From assembly GCF_011075055.1 (NCBI RefSeq), contig NC_058149.1, positions 8,004,449 through 8,068,448 of the forward strand: 64,000 nucleotides of DNA, read 5' to 3'. The stretch is from Mangifera indica (taxonomy: Eukaryota; Streptophyta; Magnoliopsida; Sapindales; Anacardiaceae). The notes beneath the pieces are model-generated. The model searched no databases and was not told the DNA's origin. It worked only from the letters and a program-made list of their open reading frames with translations. Positions 24,878 to 37,090 of this stretch are shown piece by piece. A program made the translations under genes and the position numbers. Each line of letters starts with the position of its first letter. Positions within the stretch are counted from its first letter, which is position 1.

Positions 24878-25195
24878 ACGATACGATACAGATAAAAAAT
24901 GATACATATTATTAGATGTATCGTAATTAATATGATACAGTGAACGTATCATATGATACACTATGTATTATACGATATGATACATATTATCAATACAAAT
25001 TGATATACTTTTTATAAAAAATGACAATGTAGTAGAGGTGTATATGAAAAATTTTAAACTTTTATAAATGTTCATAATGTTTTTTTAAATAATGACTGTT
25101 AATTATATTATTTTTTAAAAACTGTATCATATGATATGATACAATATTTAATATATGATACATAAAATTAGGTTTTTAATATATAATACGATACA
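24878..25195. repeat. Degenerate gatac/gtatc palindromic repeat block
   Basis: More than a dozen copies of atgatac, cgatac or gtatcat in both orientations, including gtatcatatgatac palindromes. Similar words at both ends (ataatacgatac) suggest an old MITE, but no boundaries can be fixed. Confidence 0.5.
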
Positions 25196-25254
25196 TCATT
25201 TGATTACTATACTAAAAAAACAAATTCTAGTTCACTAAATATTGGAAATTATTT

Positions 25255-25394
<140 letters not shown>

Positions 25395-25847
25395 TAATTT
25401 CTTTGGACTATTTTTCTTGAGCAATAAAATATAATTCAAAGCATTTAGCCAATTTGAAGGTTGATTCTCTCTAAATGATCAAATTAGAGGTTGATCTCCT
25501 GAAGTAATTCAAATCTCAATCTTTCTTCTCCATTCTTATTTTAATTTTCTCAATTTTGTTAGAAAAAACCAATAGGGTTTTATCACAACAGTTATTCAGT
25601 TTGTACAGAAAGTCTTCTCTACAATACTAATAACCGATAAAAAAATTTCAGGTCAGTCTATAGTTTATTAGGATATTACTTTCTTCATGGATTACTACCA
25701 CACACACCATTTATCTTCTGCCGCAGACCTGCTGCTCCATGCCTTCATGCTCAAAACGCCTCCTTTCTGTTACCCTCCTCAGTGTTCTTCTTCACGTAAC
25801 TTCATGCAATATTGTATTATTTTATTTTCCTCCGCGGCTCTTTTATT

Positions 25848-25849
<2 letters not shown>

Positions 25850-25886
<37 letters not shown>
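25850..25886. repeat. (TA)n microsatellite with (CA)n tail
   Basis: A TA run of about 35 bp followed by cacacacatacac, about 125 bp upstream of the KCS start codon and hence probably within its core promoter or leader. Confidence 0.95.
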
Positions 25887-25893
<7 letters not shown>

Positions 25894-26009
25894 TACACAT
25901 TCCATTGTTTGTCATCCTCTTCTTCAATCTATTCTTGTTAAACTTATTTAATTATGTGAATTATTAATTCTTTGATTTGCATCTTACATTTTTCTTGTTC
26001 GATCTGATC

Positions 26010-28057
26010 ATGGCTGCAGCAAGAGAGCAAGAGATAATTTCCACTGAGATTGTGAATACGGGTATCGAAGATTCGGGCCCATATGCAGGCTCATTGAATT
26101 TCTCCGTCAGGGTCCGCCATGGCCTCCCTAATTTCTTGAATTCTGTTAACTTAAAATACGTGAGGCTTGGTTATGGCTATCTCCTTTCTCATGGCTTTTA
26201 CCTCTTCACTGCACCATTTTTCATTTTGATACTCAGTGCTGGAATCGCCAAGCTCACCTGGAATGATTTCTTCCCCCAATATGACCTCTCTCTTACTCTA
26301 TTAATTTTCGGATTGCTCGCCTTCATTGTTTTTCTTTGTCTTCATCTAATCCCTCGCTCAATTTATTTAGTCGATTTCGCTTGTTATCGTCCGCCGAATC
26401 AACTCAAGGTAATCCCTCGCTTTCTAGTTGAATCTTCATATGCAGGCTTCTTTTTTATTAGTATTGATACGTTTGATGAAAAATGTTTACATAGATTTCA
26501 AAGGAAGAATTCATGGTACTAGCAAGAAAATCAGGCAACTTTAATGAGGCTGCCCTGGAATTCAAGCAACAAGTTCTCAAAAATTCCGGAATTGGAGATG
26601 AAACTTACCTGCCTAGAAAAGTTTTTTGCCCCGGTTACAAGCCAAATTTAAAGGATGGTCGAGAGGAGGCAGCAATGGTATTTTTCGGGGCCATTGATGA
26701 CCTTCTTGCAGCCACCAAAATCCGGCCAAAGGAAATCAATATCCTCGTCGTCAACTGCGGAGTTTTGAACACTACGCCATCACTCTCTTCAATGATAATA
26801 AACCATTACAAATTTAGACATAATATTAACAGCTTCAATCTTGGTGGCATGGGCTGCGCAGCAGGAATTATCGCCATCGATTTAGTAAGAGACTTATTGA
26901 TCGCTTATCCAGGCTCGTATGCTCTTGTTGTTAGCACAGAAGTCGTTAGCCATACCTGGTACTGCGGCAATGACCCCGACATGCTTCTCCCTAATTGCTT
27001 CTTCCGCATGGGCGCCGCCGCAATGTTGCTCTCAAGCTGCCGCCCTGACCGGTGGCGCTCCAAGTACCAACTCAAACAGGTACCAAAAACAAACTTAAGT
27101 TCAGAACTTGAATACCAAAATTTTGTTCTCGAATACTCTGATGCAAGATCTAATTTACATAAACATATAAATTTAACCTAATTCGCACTACAAAAAAATA
27201 TTTAATTAAAATTTTTTAGACTCATAAGAACACTTAGAATGTTACTAAGATTATCTTAATCAGAGTAACTAAGATTATTAAAACCTAAATGAGAAATTTA
27301 AATAGATAAAACTATACTATATTAGTTTTAGAGTAAGTACTTAATCAATATATAATAAATTATTAGATCTCATCAAAAATCAATTAAAACTAAAAATCTT
27401 AAATTTATCTTGGTTGGTTACTTAATCATATATGTAAACAATATTTAGAAAAAAAAAGTCATAATTAATGTAAACTTATATCATAATATTTTCTAACATC
27501 TCATACATGTCTTGCAGCTGGTTCGAACGCACAAAGGCATGGATAATAGAAGCTTCAAGTCGATACATCTAAAGGAAGATGCAGAAGGGAGGCGAGGGCT
27601 ATCAGTGAGCAAGGAAGTGATCGAGGTGGGCGGCCATGCCCTCAAGGCAAACATCACAACTCTAGGCCCTCTAGTTCTACCGATCTCTGAGCAATTTCAT
27701 TTCTTCAAGAATTTGCTCTCCAGGAAGAAAACGAAACCATACATCCCAAACTACAAGCTGGCGTTCGAGCACATATGCATATTGGGGACAAGCAAGAAAG
27801 CGTTGGATGAAATTCAGAAGAACTTGGATCTCACACACGAGTACATGGAGGCTTCAAGGAAAACTTTGGAGCGATTTGGGAATACTTCGAGCAGTAGTGT
27901 GTGGTATGAACTGGCTTACTTGGAGGCAAATAAAAGGATGAAGAGAGGTGACAGAGTTTGGCAAATTGCACTGGGATCGGGCATCAAGTGTAATAGTGTC
28001 GTGTGGAAGGCTCTTAGAGATGTTGAAAGGCCTCAGCAGAGCCCATGGTTTGATTGA
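26010..28057 (+). CDS. 3-ketoacyl-CoA synthase (FAE1/KCS type III condensing enzyme), divergent active site
   Basis: KCS enzymes condense acyl-CoA with malonyl-CoA in the ER, the first step of very-long-chain fatty acid elongation for waxes, suberin and sphingolipids. Exons 26010-26408, 26495-27079 and 27518-28057 join in frame with GT..AG introns and give 507 aa, a normal length. Two membrane segments lie near residues 60-85 and 95-120, followed by [12 protein letters not shown]. The catalytic Cys254 in [10 protein letters not shown] and Asn450 in RFGNTSSSS are present, as are His333 and His413. The residue matching FAE1 His391 is Leu417 ([16 protein letters not shown]), and the one matching His420 is Glu446. 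Known mutagenesis of FAE1 makes His391 essential, so activity is doubtful. It may be a clade-specific or regulatory KCS; the frame is intact, so it is not an obvious pseudogene. Confidence 0.93.
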
Positions 28058-29067
28058 TTAATCAAATTAAAAAAAAGTTGAAAATTGATTCATATATAGC
28101 AATGTCTGTAAAACTTCTGCCTAATAATAACTGAATTTAACTTACATCTAGAAATTCATGGGACTTTTGACATAAATCAAGACACCAATTATTAACTACA
28201 TTGATTTATTCTGATTTTGGTGTCACTTCTTGTTATTCTGCATTAGATTGATGATTAGAAAGGGGTATGATGCATTAATCAATAGTAAATTTATGTGCAC
28301 TGTTGAGAATGGATTTGGTTTGTGTTTTGTAAAATCTGTTAAGAAATAAAGAGCTGTTAAACTACACAAAGGACCATTTGTATACATGTTATTCATTGAG
28401 CACACTTCAATAAAACATATCTCCCATAGTCAAAAGAATTCTCTCGACTCCTCCTTGTCTCTCTCTTCTAAATCTTGTTCCCGAACCCTAGATCTATACG
28501 TTTTTCTGATTAATCTCATGGTATTAGAATCATTTTGACACATGTCTGCAAAGACAAATCCTTTGCTCGTCCAAGATCTTTGTAAACTTTAACACCCAAA
28601 ACACTTCAACAGTGTTTTCTTCCAACTTACAAGTCATCTCATTGAAGTTAACTTAAGAAAATTTTCAATGCTAGAGGTTTTAAGTCCTTTTTATGGTTAG
28701 TACTCACATCTTGAAAAATCACTTCGACGATTTGGTGTCTCAACCGTCTCCGTTTGTGTAAGTAAGGTTAGATAGCTCTAATTTTGAATCAATTTTTGTA
28801 AGAAAATTTATCCAGACCATGTGTGATGGAATAAAACTGATAAATTGCTTGTTAGTTGACTATTGGCATCACTTTAGATGGTACCCTAGCTTCTAGAGGA
28901 CATTATTAGTGATGAGGAGATAATCAATTGTATAAAAGATGGTCTATGTCATGCGCAGGTACATCTCAAGTGTATTTTAGTCATTTTCAATATTTGATAA
29001 ATGTTTATGCATGAGTTATGATTGAAGTGTGTTGTATGGTCGTGCTTGCTAGAAATACACGCTTTGT
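28058..29067. other. 3' flank of the KCS gene with a possible copia LTR
   Basis: No gene is seen. The segment from about 28215 to 28517 has LTR-like features: a late pyrimidine-rich stretch with aaccctagatct, followed by tggtattagaatc at about 28519. That word resembles the initiator-tRNA(Met) primer site of plant copia elements. Little recognisable coding DNA follows. It may be a solo or truncated LTR. Confidence 0.35.
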
Positions 29068-29880
29068 TAGGGGTGTACAAAAAAAAAACTGAACCAAAAT
29101 CAGAATTATGGGTACTTGACTTTCAATTCTTGTTCCTACCTAGAATCTGTCTATCGTAGATAGGTTATGGTTCCAATTTTGTGGAACCAACTGGTTTTGG
29201 TTCCAATTCTAGTTCCATCTTGTAAATAGTCAGATTCGAAACCAAGATCGAAATGAAAAGCAAAGAAATTAAATGAAGAGAGACATGATTGTTGCCTTTC
29301 TTTATTCATTATATATATAGCTTTTAAAAAATTCAATGAAACAAAGTGGCAGGGCATAGATGAAACGAAAAGGAACCTTAAAGATATGAAAAATTTTGCA
29401 CTGACTTAGACTATGGTAATTTGTTGTTGACTAAATTTATCATAAAGCAGAAAAATCTACGATGTAATGAACAAATCTCTTTTATTTCATAACTTATTTA
29501 ATTATACTTACCTTCCTCACGTTTAGTTTTATTGTTCAAGTATTACAATTAAAAATACCAAAATTTGCCCCTAGACAATGGAGAAAAAATAGATAGTCAA
29601 CTAGAGCATATTTGGTTTTTAAAACTGGATAAAAGTATTTATGTTTGTATCTATAAACATTTGTTAAATTTAAAAAAGATGAAAAAATTCTAATATTTTA
29701 AATAATGGAATTTGAAATATAACATAGGTTCCAAATAGAAATCGAAACCTACTTAAAACCTATAAGTTTGATTCCTACTTAAAATTGACCTTGTAGGTTC
29801 CAATTTTTAAGAATTGGCTTATTTCGGTATGATTCAAGTTTCATAGATTTTTATAAAGTACCTAGTATCGTTCACTCCTA
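29068..29880. mobile_element. hAT-like non-autonomous element (about 813 bp)
   Basis: The left end taggggtgtacaaa and the right end cgttcactccta are inverted relatives, of the TAGGGGTG type common in plant hAT elements. The inner flanks contain ggttccaatt and its complement in several copies. No transposase frame and no certain 8-bp target duplication are seen. Confidence 0.5.
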
Positions 29881-32800
29881 ATGCTCGTACATATGGTGTA
29901 AGGTCATAATAGTTCTTTCTAGTATAAGATGTGAAAATTTTTTGAGTCTAAGAGGGTATATGATCGTGCATGTTGAAAGTGGATGCTTGTACACCCAATA
30001 AATGGATAAAGCTTAACTCAAATTTCATGTACAATCGTGCATGAGGAAGTGCACAATTATGCATGAAGTTGATTATCGGATAAAACTTGACTTTAGAGAT
30101 CAGGAGACATGACAAAGATGAATGAAATCATCTAGATAATCATTTATTAAGGTTGCAAGTCAAAGATGACTGATGTTATTTGGTGAAAATTATATAAAGA
30201 AATGAGTGTTAGTTGAGAAACATAATAAAAACTTTTAGAGAAAGAGAATAAAGAGTGAGAGAGAGAAACACCTTATTTAGTATCGTTGGAAAGGAGAAAG
30301 TTGTTGAATTTCACAGTTACCTTAAGAATGAGAATTTGATAGAATCCAAGTAAGTTGGACCCTTTTTCACGCTAGTTTAATTGATCATGTATGAAACAAG
30401 CAATGATTTTATAATTATAGGGTTTCATGTATTGTTATTGTATGTTGTATAAGAACTACAGTGATAAACGATCATGGGCATCCTTACTATTTAATTGAAA
30501 TGATTTTGTTGAAATTATAAACTGGAATTAGTATGTATAATGGATTATGATGTTTCAATTGAATGACATGCATGTTAGGATACAATTTTTGGAATGGAAA
30601 GCATGACCTAGTGTAAAACCTTCAATTTCAAGTGTTAGGACACAGATTATTGCTTGAATTTCTAGAATTCCAAGTAAGTTGGTAGTGCACGATCATGCAC
30701 TTGGACATGAACAGTTGTGCATAAGTTAGGTAGAAGATAACTCGATCATGCATAGGGTTCACAACTATGAATATCTAATATAAAGATGTATGGTCGTGTC
30801 TTACCTATGCATGAAATATAAGATTTATGGTTGTGCATAAGGGGAACAACCATGGGCATGAAGGGTGCACATTCTTAATTGAGGAATAAGGAATGTGTAG
30901 TTGTGAAAAGAGGGTGAATACTCGTGCATTTGCATAAACAGTGAGTAGGTGTACATGGATAGTCACACCTATACATATGGCCTAAATTACACTTATACCA
31001 CTATGTTATGTGTTGGAAGAAGGGATTAGATAAGTAATCCTTAATAAAGAATAATTTAAAGCGAGAATCAAAGGATAAGTGTTCGAATGTGTGAAATATG
31101 ACATAAACCTTAAATAGATTAGTTTTGAATAGAAATTATGAATAGTTGTATATGAATAAGACACAATGAAAGGATCATATAAAACCATTCTATATGTGCA
31201 ATATGGCTCAAGAAAGCATGTGAGAGCAAGTAGAATGTAGCTAGACAGTTATCTGATGCTTCATGCACATAACACTAAGATGCCCTCAAAGTAGTTTATT
31301 TAAGTTAGGTATCCATGATAAAGGAAACTGTAATAGATTATTCCTCACGTGCTCAACAAGATGTTTCATGTATGCATCCATGTTAATAGCCACCAAGAAT
31401 GGTTTTTATATATTAGTCCAATTAGTCAGAAGTATATGACAAAAAGGAGATTACGATAAATAATTTATTGTGTGGCTAAGTTGTCGATGTCTATCCAGCC
31501 TAAGCCCACTAGTAATGTGCTATGTGTAACAAAATTAGGAATCACAAACATCTAGGATGTCGACATGAGATATAGCTTGCTTTCACGAGATATATAAGAT
31601 GTTTGAATAATATGATGAGTTTGATTGATACCATGAGTCAAGGACTAGTTATTTGGGATGATAAGACTGTAACATTTAAATCCTTATACAACATTTTGAA
31701 CACTTAAGAATAAGGATTGTAACACCTTTAGATATGCTCCAAGGGGATTATCATCCTTTCAATATGTATAGATTTGAATTCAGATCGAAATGGGTCAAAA
31801 TCAGGAAGTCAATATCCAATTTAGTTTGATGTACAATTGAGGCTATGAAAGAGATACTTGTACATATACACCTATACCCTATGAAGAGTTACAACCATAC
31901 ATTACCTAAAATTAAGAGTGTTGAATTTGTCAAGAATCTCGATTGAAGGTAGAAAGTACAAATATATAAAATTGCCTTTAGTTGAATAAGAAACCCTAAT
32001 TTTCTCTATTGATTATGATACAAACAGAGAGAGAGAGAGAGAGAGGAAGAGAGTTTGTGTGAGAAAGGAGGAAAAAATTGACAACCATCCGTGAAATGTT
32101 TTTGGTCGTAGAATAAAAGGAGAAGAATGGGCATCGATGACGATACTACTTGCTTGCAAGATATAGGTAAGTGTGACGATCTCTTTTCCTAAATTTTATG
32201 AATAATGATTGTTTCTTACTTTTGGAATAACTTATATTGATTTAGGATTAAAGAATTGATATAATTTTTTATTCATGCATGTTGGTAGTTATTTTTGTCT
32301 TTTTTCTTTGCTTTTGATTTTAGGGGGTTTAAATTTTATAATGGTTGTTTAAGAGTTGGAATGGACATGTACCATGAGGTTGGATGCTCGTTCATGTCTT
32401 AAAATAGGTAGATTTGTCATTCTACATTGGCTGCATAAAAATGGCTAAATGTGGTAGGCTGAATGATTATGCATGGGCGTATACACATCTGTTCATTAGT
32501 GCAACAAATTTGAAATTAGATAAGAGTCAGTTTTCTGGTGAATTCAAGATATATCTCTATTTGCATAACTACAAGAACAACCATTCATAGCATAAGAACG
32601 ATCACTCATAGCATTATCTGGGTAAAATAATAAGGTTTGCATAAGTTGTTTAGCTCATTCTGCATTTTATATTTTCAGAGCACAAAAGTGAGAGAGAAGA
32701 AAGGTTCCAAGGCAACTAGATATGCTAAGAAACAATCAATTGCCACACTAAGACTTTGCTAAACATAAGAAGAAAGTTAAGTAGAATGATTCACTTAGAT

Positions 32801-32896
32801 CATGACTTTGATATTGGGTTTACGTTGTTGAATTTGTAACCTATGGTCATTAGAAACATGTTGTGTTTAATCTTTGAGTGATATTAATATGTTATT
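29881..32896. other. Gene-poor retroelement-like DNA
   Basis: No conserved protein is recognised. The region is full of variants of cgtgcatg / cgatcatgcac (30.0-31.0 kb) and of purine-rich leaders followed by aagtaagttggac (30.35 kb) or ataggtaagtgtgacg (32.17 kb). These resemble the block at 7.7-9.4 kb. A start resembling tgtaacacc lies near 31710. I read it as diverged LTR-type DNA, with low certainty. Confidence 0.35.
32027..32044. repeat. (GA)n microsatellite
   Basis: A GA run of about 18 bp inside the purine-rich leader-like stretch of the presumed LTR remnant. Confidence 0.9.
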
Positions 32897-33037
32897 GGGA
32901 AAATGACTATTTCCCACCCAACTTTTAGCCTAATCTCAAACCCACACCCAGAGGAGTGAAAAGCCCAAACTCTCATTCATGGTCAAACTTCTGTTAATTT
33001 TTTCTGTTAAAAAAAGGGGTAAAATAGTCATCTTCCC
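32897..33037. mobile_element. 141-bp MITE related to the foldback family
   Basis: A perfect 9-bp target duplication, TATGTTATT, flanks it at 32888-32896 and 33038-33046. The left end GGGAAAATGACTATTTCCC mirrors the right end (reverse complement GGGAAGATGACTATTTTACC). The inner word ACTATTTCCCACCC is shared with the larger GGCC foldback elements, so it looks like a short internal-deletion derivative or a sister family. Confidence 0.85.
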
Positions 33038-34659
33038 TATGTTATTAGGGATAATGTTGAGGATATGATTTGATGTTTATGACTTATGTAATGATTATAA
33101 TCTTTATAGCATAGAAATTATAAATTATGCATGATCTGTGAACTTGATGAATAATTGAGTTTGTTAATGATGAAATAGACTGTTTAGGGTGCTTAAAGAT
33201 GACTCTAGATGAATATGTAATTGTTAGTTGTTAGATTTTCGTAGAATATTTTAGAAACACATCGGTTAAATTTTTATAGATAATAATGAATGGTTGTGTC
33301 TACATGCAAGGACGTCTGTCTCTCTCTTATATTAGATAAAATATTCTCATTTGTCAAAGGGACGAGTGTTATATGGTTAAGGTCATGACGATTTGTTCAT
33401 GATATTTTAGGATGAATGATTGTTATAAGGATGAACAAAAATGTTTGATGAAAGAGGTTAACATCGTTAGCCTACTGTTAGTCAAAAGGCTGGATGAATG
33501 CCTGTTCATGTTAAGTGTGACACTTGTTCATGATTAGTATAGATGAAAAGGGCTATGAAAGCCCATTTAGATAGTAAAAATGATAATTTTACTCTTATGT
33601 TATGTACTAAAAAAAGGATAGATATAAAAAGGCCCTAATAAAGGTAAATTAAGATGGCTAGCTAATTTGAGGGTGCTTGATTATATGGATGATGACATAA
33701 ACCTCCATCGGAGTGGATCTATATCAAAAATAAAAATTTGATGTATTTCACTTTTGCCACCAATTGTGTATAGTATAGTAATATTTTGAAAACATTAGAG
33801 CTATTTTTGAGAAATCGATACTCATGAGATATATTATGCATAAGATGTTAGGCATCTTAGTATTTAGGATGCTTGTGCATATCCTAGACGTTAAGATGCT
33901 TCAGCGTCTAAGATACTTGTGTGAGACAAGGGAAAGGTCGGAGGTTTGACACGTCATGTGGCTATGGTATTCTTAGCTTAAAGTGTGATTAGCAATGTAC
34001 ATTGTACACCTTTATGATAGACATATAAAATGTCATATGTTTTCACCTGCATATGAGATATTGATGTATATCAACTGATAATGGTTATCCAAGATGACAC
34101 CGCTAATAGAGTTATGACAAGTATGTCAAAATAATTTGAATGGGTATTTGAGATACTAGAGAAACATCTGAGAGGACCACATTATGTATTACAATTGGAA
34201 CATTTTAGTTATGAGAAGTAGTGTGTGCAAGGTATTGAGATGTCACCTATTTACTAAGTGTTTTCATTTACTGTATTCCTTGTTGTTGTTTTATAGGTAG
34301 AGATATCAAGTAGTAAGGATGTGAGTGGCTTAGGATGTTGCATGAAAAGATAGGCATATTGGTCATTTTATCATATAGTTAACTATGATGTATTTATGGA
34401 GTTTATGTTATGCAATGTTGATATGTATTATGGATTTAAGACATATTTGTACTTGTGGATGGTTTGACGTTGATCGTTTATATTATCAATGATTGATTAT
34501 TTATATAATTGATGTTTGTTCAAATGTGTTTACATCCTTTTACACACTTTGGTTGTTAAGTGATAATCATGTCATTTATTTATTGTATGGTTGAGTAAAG
34601 TTTTAAGTTAATATATCTCTTTAGATTCATATCCTAAAATTGAGTTTCATTTTTTATGA
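33038..34659. other. Gene-poor LTR-like spacer
   Basis: No coding signal. Near 33870-33930 a gatgctt / agcgtctaagat motif repeats. At 34298 ataggtagagatatc resembles the end of the block near 9345. It is probably part of the same diverged LTR-type DNA. Confidence 0.35.
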
Positions 34660-35770
34660 AAGTTGTGAGAGATCTCGCTAGCCTAGTAAATCCTTCAATA
34701 AATCTCTTATAGTACCCTACCAAACCTAGAAAACTTTGAACCTCTTTGACAATTTTCAGCCTCTACTAGTTTAATACTACCTCTATCTTGCTTAAGTTAA
34801 TTGATATAATTTTAGTCAATACAACATGCCTAAAAAATGTAACTTTATTAAACTAGAACTCATGCTTCAAAACTTTTGGATACAATTGTTTCTTCTTTAG
34901 CCTCTGTAAAGTAAATCTCAAGTATTCCTTATGCTTCTCATGACTCATGGAAAACATTAATATGTCATCGATAAACACTATAATAAGTTTGTCCAAGCAA
35001 TTTTGGAACATCCTGTTCATCAAATTTATAAATATTGTAAGGGTATTTGTTAGTTTGAATGATATTACTATAAACGCAAGATATTCATACCTAGTTTAGA
35101 AGACCATCTTAGGTATATCTTGCTCAACTACTCTTACTTGATGGTAGCCCGATCTCAAACTTCGAGAACACCATAACTTTCTACAATTTATCAGGTAAAT
35201 CATATCTTTTAAGTAAAGGGTATTTGTTCTTGTTTATTTCCTTGTTCAACTCTCTGTAATTTATACACATTCTCATAGATCTATCTTTCTTTTTGACAAA
35301 AAAAAATGGATGCTCCCTAAGGAGAATAACTTGACTTGATGAACCTATTGTCAAATAACTTTCGGAGCTATTTCTTTAATTCTTGTAATTCGACTAAGAC
35401 CATTTTGTAAGGTGTCTTGGATATTGTGTTGTGCTTGATGCCAGCCTAATGCTATATTCAATCTCTCACTCAAGAGCTAATCTTGATAACTCATTTGAGA
35501 AGAAATATATAAACTCTTATACAACTAGTGTCTCACCATACTTAGGCTTGTCTCTACCTTACTTACCATATGAGCTAAAAAACTTGTGCAACCCTTACTT
35601 AGCATCTTTCTTGCCTTAATGACACTAATCATCAGACTTTTGATGTGTTTTTCATCGAAATCAAACTCATCTCCATCCTTGAGAATAAATCGAACCTTTT
35701 TGCATCAGTAATTAATCTCAACTTTATATCTCCCTAAGAAGTCTATCCCTATAATCATGTCAAAGTCTAC
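34660..35770 (-). pseudogene. Ty3/gypsy pol fragment (protease end to reverse transcriptase)
   Basis: On the minus strand, broken by many stops and frameshifts, the order of a gypsy polyprotein can be followed. The end of the retropepsin region reads IIGIDFLGRYKVEIN, then a linker (DEFDFDEKHIKSLMIS), then reverse transcriptase with SLRSGYHQVRV and the active-site box LIIVFIDDILMFS near 34960-35000. RNase H, integrase and flanking LTRs in this orientation were not found. It is an old, inactive fragment. Confidence 0.75.
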
Positions 35771-36731
35771 AAGATATTATCTAATCGTACCATTTTAATT
35801 TTTTTTTAAGAAATACAGAAATTCTAAAGAGACTCCCAAATTTTAGTGGAAGTATAACATCTTAAGACACAAATAAACATAGTCTCAAATATTGAGAATA
35901 AAAGCAAGCTCATCAATAACCTATCATGCTTTTTACATAGAAAATATTAAGGATTTCTTTGTTTCATCACTTTAAAGATACTATATACCTTCACAAGAAT
36001 AAAAGGTGATAGACATGGTATCAAACCTATAAGGTGGTCCTTTCAATCGTATGCTCTAACAAAATACAAGACTTGAGCTCTCCAATATTGTAATTTTCCT
36101 TAGTAAGTCTAAGGTTCACAAGTTGTAAACTAGACATCTAGATAGTACTAAGACTAGTTGTTTTAGTAAAAAAGCATAAATACTTAAAGCATTATGCTTA
36201 GTTGTATCAGGCAAAGGTGATTGATCGAAGTCTTAGATGTTTGTCTATGACTTTGATGTCATAAAACAATACTTTATAACTCAACAAATTAATTAACAAG
36301 TCACCATAAACAAGATACCATAACACTCTAGAGAATATAAATTCAACAAAACCAATGTTTGATAGAAGAGTATAGAGAAAAAAATGACTTCAGTTTTTCA
36401 TTAATCATTTTCAGAATACATCAAAAATATCTAGTTCAAAACATTATATACAAACATACGACAAAAGACAGACTCACAAGATAAATTTATACCTTTCATT
36501 TACACAAATTCAAAACGATAACTAAAATTAGATTTACCATTAATCCATTCTTCAATAACCGCTCTATGTCTCATCAACTATTGTCAAATCCATGTTGGAT
36601 CAAATATTGATGAGCCAAAACCTATGTCCTTTTTTCAATAGAGAAAATTGTGAATGAGATGTTTCTGTTGAGAGAAAGTGTTTCAACCCTCTCATCACTT
36701 CACCTTTATAAAACTAAAACACTGCATTTTT
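35771..36731. other. Spacer to the left of the copia element
   Basis: Probably contains further decayed gypsy sequence next to the fragment on its left, but no domain can be recognised. Nothing else is seen. Confidence 0.35.
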
Positions 36732-37090
36732 TATTTAAGATTAATTTGCATTTTCAAGATGCATGTCACATGGCACAAGTTCAATGTTATTAGTGCAAGT
36801 TCATAGCATAATTTCATTGTTAGGTTATTAATGATATTCATATATGATTCATCTATTATGTCATGTAACACAAGTTCAATGTTAATACAAGTTCATAGTA
36901 CAAGTAAATTGTTAGAAAATTAATTATGTTCATACATGATTCATATATTTAGGATTTAAAGAATCATCTTTGTATCTATAAATACCTCATTGGTTTTGTA
37001 TTTGGTATATGAATGAAAATTTACAAATCTTTCTCACAAACAATTCTTTTATGCAAAGTCTCTTCTTTATGAAATTTCTCTTCTTTCTAA
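36732..37090 (+). repeat. 5' LTR of the copia element
   Basis: Direct copy of 41095-41446, sharing words such as agattaatttgcatttt, ggttattaatgat and catatatttaggatttaaag. It contains a TATA-like ctataaatacc near 36978. The left edge is set by alignment with the 3' copy. Confidence 0.85.

Noticed and set aside
34660..36250. Whole gypsy element on the minus strand
   Set aside because: Only protease-end and RT parts are legible; LTRs, RNase H and integrase in that orientation were not found, so only a fragment is annotated.
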